Shown here one piece after another: positions 48,248 through 50,759 of a stretch of 50,759 nt of DNA. The first letter of the stretch is position 1. The number at the start of each line of letters is the position of its first letter. The notes below the pieces were generated by a model, which worked only from the letters and a program-made list of their open reading frames with translations, did not search any database and was not told the DNA's origin. A program made the position numbers and the translations under genes. The DNA is taken from contig NZ_MQUR01000058.1 in NCBI RefSeq assembly GCF_001953875.1, forward strand, positions 1 through 50,759, in the 5' to 3' direction. The stretch is from Streptomyces amritsarensis. GTDB lineage: Bacteria; Actinomycetota; Actinomycetes; Streptomycetales; Streptomycetaceae.

Positions 48248-50658
48248 GCGGACGGGCGAAACTGACGGTGTTCGCGGCACTCGCGACCCTGCTCACCTCG
48301 TGGTCGCTGAGCCCGCTGGTGGAATCGCAGGCCTGGCTGCTCCAGGCCGCGCTGCTGCTCACCGTGCAGAGCGCGGTGGGGGCGGGGGCCCGGCGGGTGC
48401 CGCTGGCGCGGTCGCTGACCGTGGCCGCGCAGCTGCTGGTGTCGTTGCTGCTGCTCGCGCTGCTCTTCGCCGGCAAGGTCGAGTCCACCGGCAGCGGCCC
48501 GCTGGCCTACTTCGTGACGGACTTCGGCTCGCTGTTCGCACAGGGCGTCCACGACGTGGGCGAATACGCGATACCGGCCCCGCTGACGGACGGCATCCAG
48601 CTGCTGCTGGTGTCCGGGGTCCTGCTGATCGGGCTGCTGGTGGACCTGCTGGCGGTGACGGCGCGCACGGCGGCCGCGGCCGGACTGCCGCTGCTCGCGC
48701 TGTACTCGGTCGCCGCGGGCCTGTCGGGCGGCGGGGAGGCCTCCTGGTTGTCCTTCCTGCTGGCGGGCTGCGGGTACCTGGTGCTGCTGCTCTCCGAGGG
48801 CCGCGACCGGCTCGCCCAGTGGGGGCGGGTCTTCGGCTCGGCGCCCCGCGGACGTGGAGCGGCCGACTCCGGCATCAGCGGCAGTGTCCAGGCGACGGCC
48901 CCGGTGCGGTTCGGCCGGCGGATCGGCGCCATGGCCCTGGGCCTCGCGCTGGTGGTGCCGGCGGCGCTGCCCGCCCTCGACGACGGCCTGCTGGGCAGTC
49001 CGAAGGACGGTGAGGGCGCCGGCGGATCCGGCGGCACGATCTCGGCCGTCAACCCGCTGGTCTCCCTGCAGAGCAACCTGAACGCGCAGGACAACCGTGT
49101 GGTGCTGAGGTACCGGACGGACAACCCCCAGCAGAGCGAGCAGTACCTGCGCATCCTGGCCCTGGACGAGTTCAACGGCGTCAAGTGGGAGGCGTCCGGC
49201 CGGGCCCTGACCGACGTGCCCCAGCAGATGCCGGTCCCGCCGGGTCTCGGCGACCAGGTCCGCGAGGCCGCGGCCGAGGTGACGACGAACATCACGGCGT
49301 CGGACGGCTACACCCAGCGCTACCTCCCCATGCCGTACCCCGCGACCGCGGTGGAGATCGGCGGGAAGTGGCGCTTCGAGCCGGTCGGCCGGACCCTGGT
49401 CGGCGACCAGCTGGCCCGGGACAGGTACCAGACCGTCCAGGGCGCCGAGTACAAGGTGCGCAGCCTGCTGCTGAAGCCGACCGCGCAGCAGCTCCAGAAG
49501 GCCCCGGCGCCGGATCCGGCTATCCGGGAGGAGTACACGAAGGTCCCGGACAACCTGCCGCCGGTGGTCGCCGACACGGCCCGCCAGGTGACGCAGGGGG
49601 CGAAGGACGACTACTCGCGCGCGGTGAGGCTCCAGGACTTCTTCGCCGTGAGCGGTGGGTTCCGCTACGACACGCAGACCGCCTCGGGCACGGGGCCGCA
49701 GGCCGTCGCACGGTTCCTCGCCGACAAGGAGGGCTTCTGCATCCACTTCGCCTTCTCGATGGCGGCGATGTCCCGCACGCTGGGCATCCCCGCCCGGGTC
49801 GCGGTCGGCTTCACCCCCGGCGAGAAGCAGGCGGACGGCGTCGTGAACGTGTCGATGCGGGATGCGCACGCCTGGCCCGAGCTGTACTTCCAGGGCGTGG
49901 GCTGGACCCGGTTCGAGCCGACGCCCCGGTCCGGCCTGAACGTGCCGGACTACTCCCGGACGCAGGCCCCGGCGGCCCAGCCGTCCGCGCCCGCGCCGCT
50001 GCCCTCGCAGGGCGCGGTGCAGCCGGCGCCGGTGCCCTCGGCGTCCGCCGAGTGCCCGCCGGAGATGAAGAAGCTCGGCGAGTGCGGGCCGACCGCCCCG
50101 CAGCAGAGCGCGGCCCGCGACGAGGGGCCGTCGCCTGCGACGGTCCTCGGCTGGGCGGCGGTCGTGGTCGCGGCGCTGGGCCTGCCCCTGCTCCCGCTGC
50201 TGTGGCGCAGCCGGCTGCGGGCCCGCCGTCTGGGGACCGGGGAGGTCCTGGCGGCGTGGCGCGAACTGGGCGACGCGGCCTGGGACGTGGGCGTGGCTCC
50301 GGACGAGGCGCTCTCGCCGCGCCGGGCGGCGAGCCGGGTCGTGGACCTGGGCCGCCTGGAGCCGGACGCCGCGGCGGCGGTGCACCGGGTGGCGGGTGCG
50401 GTGGAGCGGTCGCTGTACGCGCCGCCGGGCGCGGAGGCCTCGTACGCGGGCCTCGCGGACGACGTGCGGGCGGCCCGGGCGGGACTGCTGGCCGCGGCGG
50501 GCCGCGCGGCCAGGCTGCGCGCCCTGCTGCTGCCGCGCTCGGCGGCCCGGATCTCCTGGGCGGCAGCGGCCCGCTGGTCGGCGCTGGCCTCGGCGGCCTC
50601 GGCCCGCCTGACGTCCCTCCGCCTCCGCCTCCGCCTCCCCCTCCGCAACCGCGGCTGA
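48244..50658 (+). CDS. TgpA-like membrane transglutaminase-domain protein
   Basis: This 804-residue protein has an N-terminal membrane part of about six helices (residues 5-245), with one isolated polar loop. An external region (about 250-620) contains the transglutaminase-like core. A further helix lies at about 640-660, followed by a basic cytosolic DUF4129-like tail. The catalytic Cys499 is in KEGFCIHFA and His542 is in DAHAWPE. The third triad position is Glu558 in RFEPTP, where classic transglutaminases have Asp; Glu is common in bacterial TgpA-type proteins. The position after MoxR and DUF58 is the standard TgpA arrangement. A cell-envelope role is inferred; the substrate is unknown. 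The C-terminus is extremely Arg/Leu-rich. Confidence 0.87.
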   Translation: MSGRAKLTVFAALATLLTSWSLSPLVESQAWLLQAALLLTVQSAVGAGARRVPLARSLTVAAQLLVSLLLLALLFAGKVESTGSGPLAYFVTDFGSLFAQGVHDVGEYAIPAPLTDGIQLLLVSGVLLIGLLVDLLAVTARTAAAAGLPLLALYSVAAGLSGGGEASWLSFLLAGCGYLVLLLSEGRDRLAQWGRVFGSAPRGRGAADSGISGSVQATAPVRFGRRIGAMALGLALVVPAALPALDDGLLGSPKDGEGAGGSGGTISAVNPLVSLQSNLNAQDNRVVLRYRTDNPQQSEQYLRILALDEFNGVKWEASGRALTDVPQQMPVPPGLGDQVREAAAEVTTNITASDGYTQRYLPMPYPATAVEIGGKWRFEPVGRTLVGDQLARDRYQTVQGAEYKVRSLLLKPTAQQLQKAPAPDPAIREEYTKVPDNLPPVVADTARQVTQGAKDDYSRAVRLQDFFAVSGGFRYDTQTASGTGPQAVARFLADKEGFCIHFAFSMAAMSRTLGIPARVAVGFTPGEKQADGVVNVSMRDAHAWPELYFQGVGWTRFEPTPRSGLNVPDYSRTQAPAAQPSAPAPLPSQGAVQPAPVPSASAECPPEMKKLGECGPTAPQQSAARDEGPSPATVLGWAAVVVAALGLPLLPLLWRSRLRARRLGTGEVLAAWRELGDAAWDVGVAPDEALSPRRAASRVVDLGRLEPDAAAAVHRVAGAVERSLYAPPGAEASYAGLADDVRAARAGLLAAAGRAARLRALLLPRSAARISWAAAARWSALASAASARLTSLRLRLRLPLRNRG

Positions 50659-50670
50659 AGCCCCCTGCAC

Positions 50671-50698
50671 CAGCCCCGGCGGCGCTGGACGCGCGGGG
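50671..50698 (+). repeat. Degenerate 'ttgaggcgcgg' element, copy 3
   Basis: CCCCGGCGGCGCTGGACGCG followed by CGGGG is a diverged copy of the element at 26201 and 50721. It lies 12 bp after the transglutaminase gene stop. Confidence 0.5.
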
Positions 50699-50720
50699 TC
50701 GGGGCCGGAGCCCGCCCTTT

Positions 50721-50747
50721 CCGCCCCGCCAGCGCTTGAGGCGCGGG
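50721..50747 (+). repeat. Dispersed 'ttgaggcgcgg' element, copy 4
   Basis: CCCCGCCAGCGCTTGAGGCG followed by CGGG matches the copy at 26201-26223 with one change in the shared core. It is in plus orientation, near the window end. Confidence 0.7.
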
Positions 50748-50759
50748 CTCGGCCCCGAG

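Noticed and set aside
47938..50670. 910-codon open frame on the minus strand
   Set aside because: It is antisense to the clear transglutaminase gene, is Arg/Gln/Gly-rich without recognisable domains and has no ribosome-binding site. Long spurious frames are normal at this GC content.

Overview
The window is high-GC actinobacterial chromosome, almost certainly Streptomyces or a close relative such as Kitasatospora. This rests on extreme G/C at third codon positions, frequent GTG and occasional TTG starts, the mycothiol gene mshA, a CarD regulator, msiK, the PhoR-PhoP/PhoU arrangement, and a murG-ftsQ-ftsZ-pgeF-ylmE-sepF-ylmG-divIVA order without murC. No insertion sequence, prophage, CRISPR array or rRNA is visible. 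One tRNA gene (Thr, anticodon TGT) is present.

Layout. 0-6.3 kb: an FAD amine oxidase-like gene, tRNA-Thr, msiK (shared ATPase of sugar ABC importers), a small secreted protein, a sugar-1-phosphate nucleotidyltransferase and a DoxX-like membrane protein. 6.3-11 kb (minus strand): rlmB, cysS, ispF, ispD and carD, mostly separated by strong hairpin terminators. 11-15.6 kb: a lipoprotein, then phoP and phoR divergent from phoU across a control region with candidate PHO boxes, then a 49-residue peptide with seven cysteines. 15.6-25.3 kb: a TetR regulator and a DUF2867-like gene sharing a twin palindromic operator, a secreted beta-barrel-like protein, gpmA, an MFS exporter, a DUF4396-like membrane protein, a YbjN protein overlapping mshA, a methyltransferase and an NlpC/P60 hydrolase. 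25.3-26.4 kb: about 1.07 kb with no credible gene, full of tandem and inverted repeats. 26.4-44.8 kb (minus strand): the division and cell-wall (dcw) cluster, transcribed rsmH-ftsL-ftsI-murE-murF-mraY-murD-ftsW-murG-ftsQ-ftsZ-pgeF-ylmE-sepF-ylmG-divIVA. 44.8-50.7 kb (plus strand): a beta-carbonic anhydrase and a MoxR / DUF58 / transglutaminase operon.

How the genes fit together. The dcw block makes lipid II (MurE, MurF, MraY, MurD, MurG), polymerises and crosslinks it at the septum (FtsW, FtsI), and builds the divisome (FtsZ, FtsQ, FtsL, SepF). DivIVA directs polar growth. The left half is housekeeping: isoprenoid precursors, cysteinyl-tRNA, ribosome methylation, phosphate control, glycolysis and mycothiol.

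The signals most worth following are: (1) the CxC-rich peptide next to phoU; (2) the nested inverted-repeat region at 25.35-26.22 kb, lying between two blocks that carry distant locus numbers in S. coelicolor (about SCO42xx and SCO20xx); (3) the TetR twin operator; (4) a DasR-like site just after the predicted msiK start; and (5) a recurrent arrangement, seen at seven genes, in which a TANNNT -10 box sits 6-7 bases before the start codon, as expected for leaderless mRNAs.
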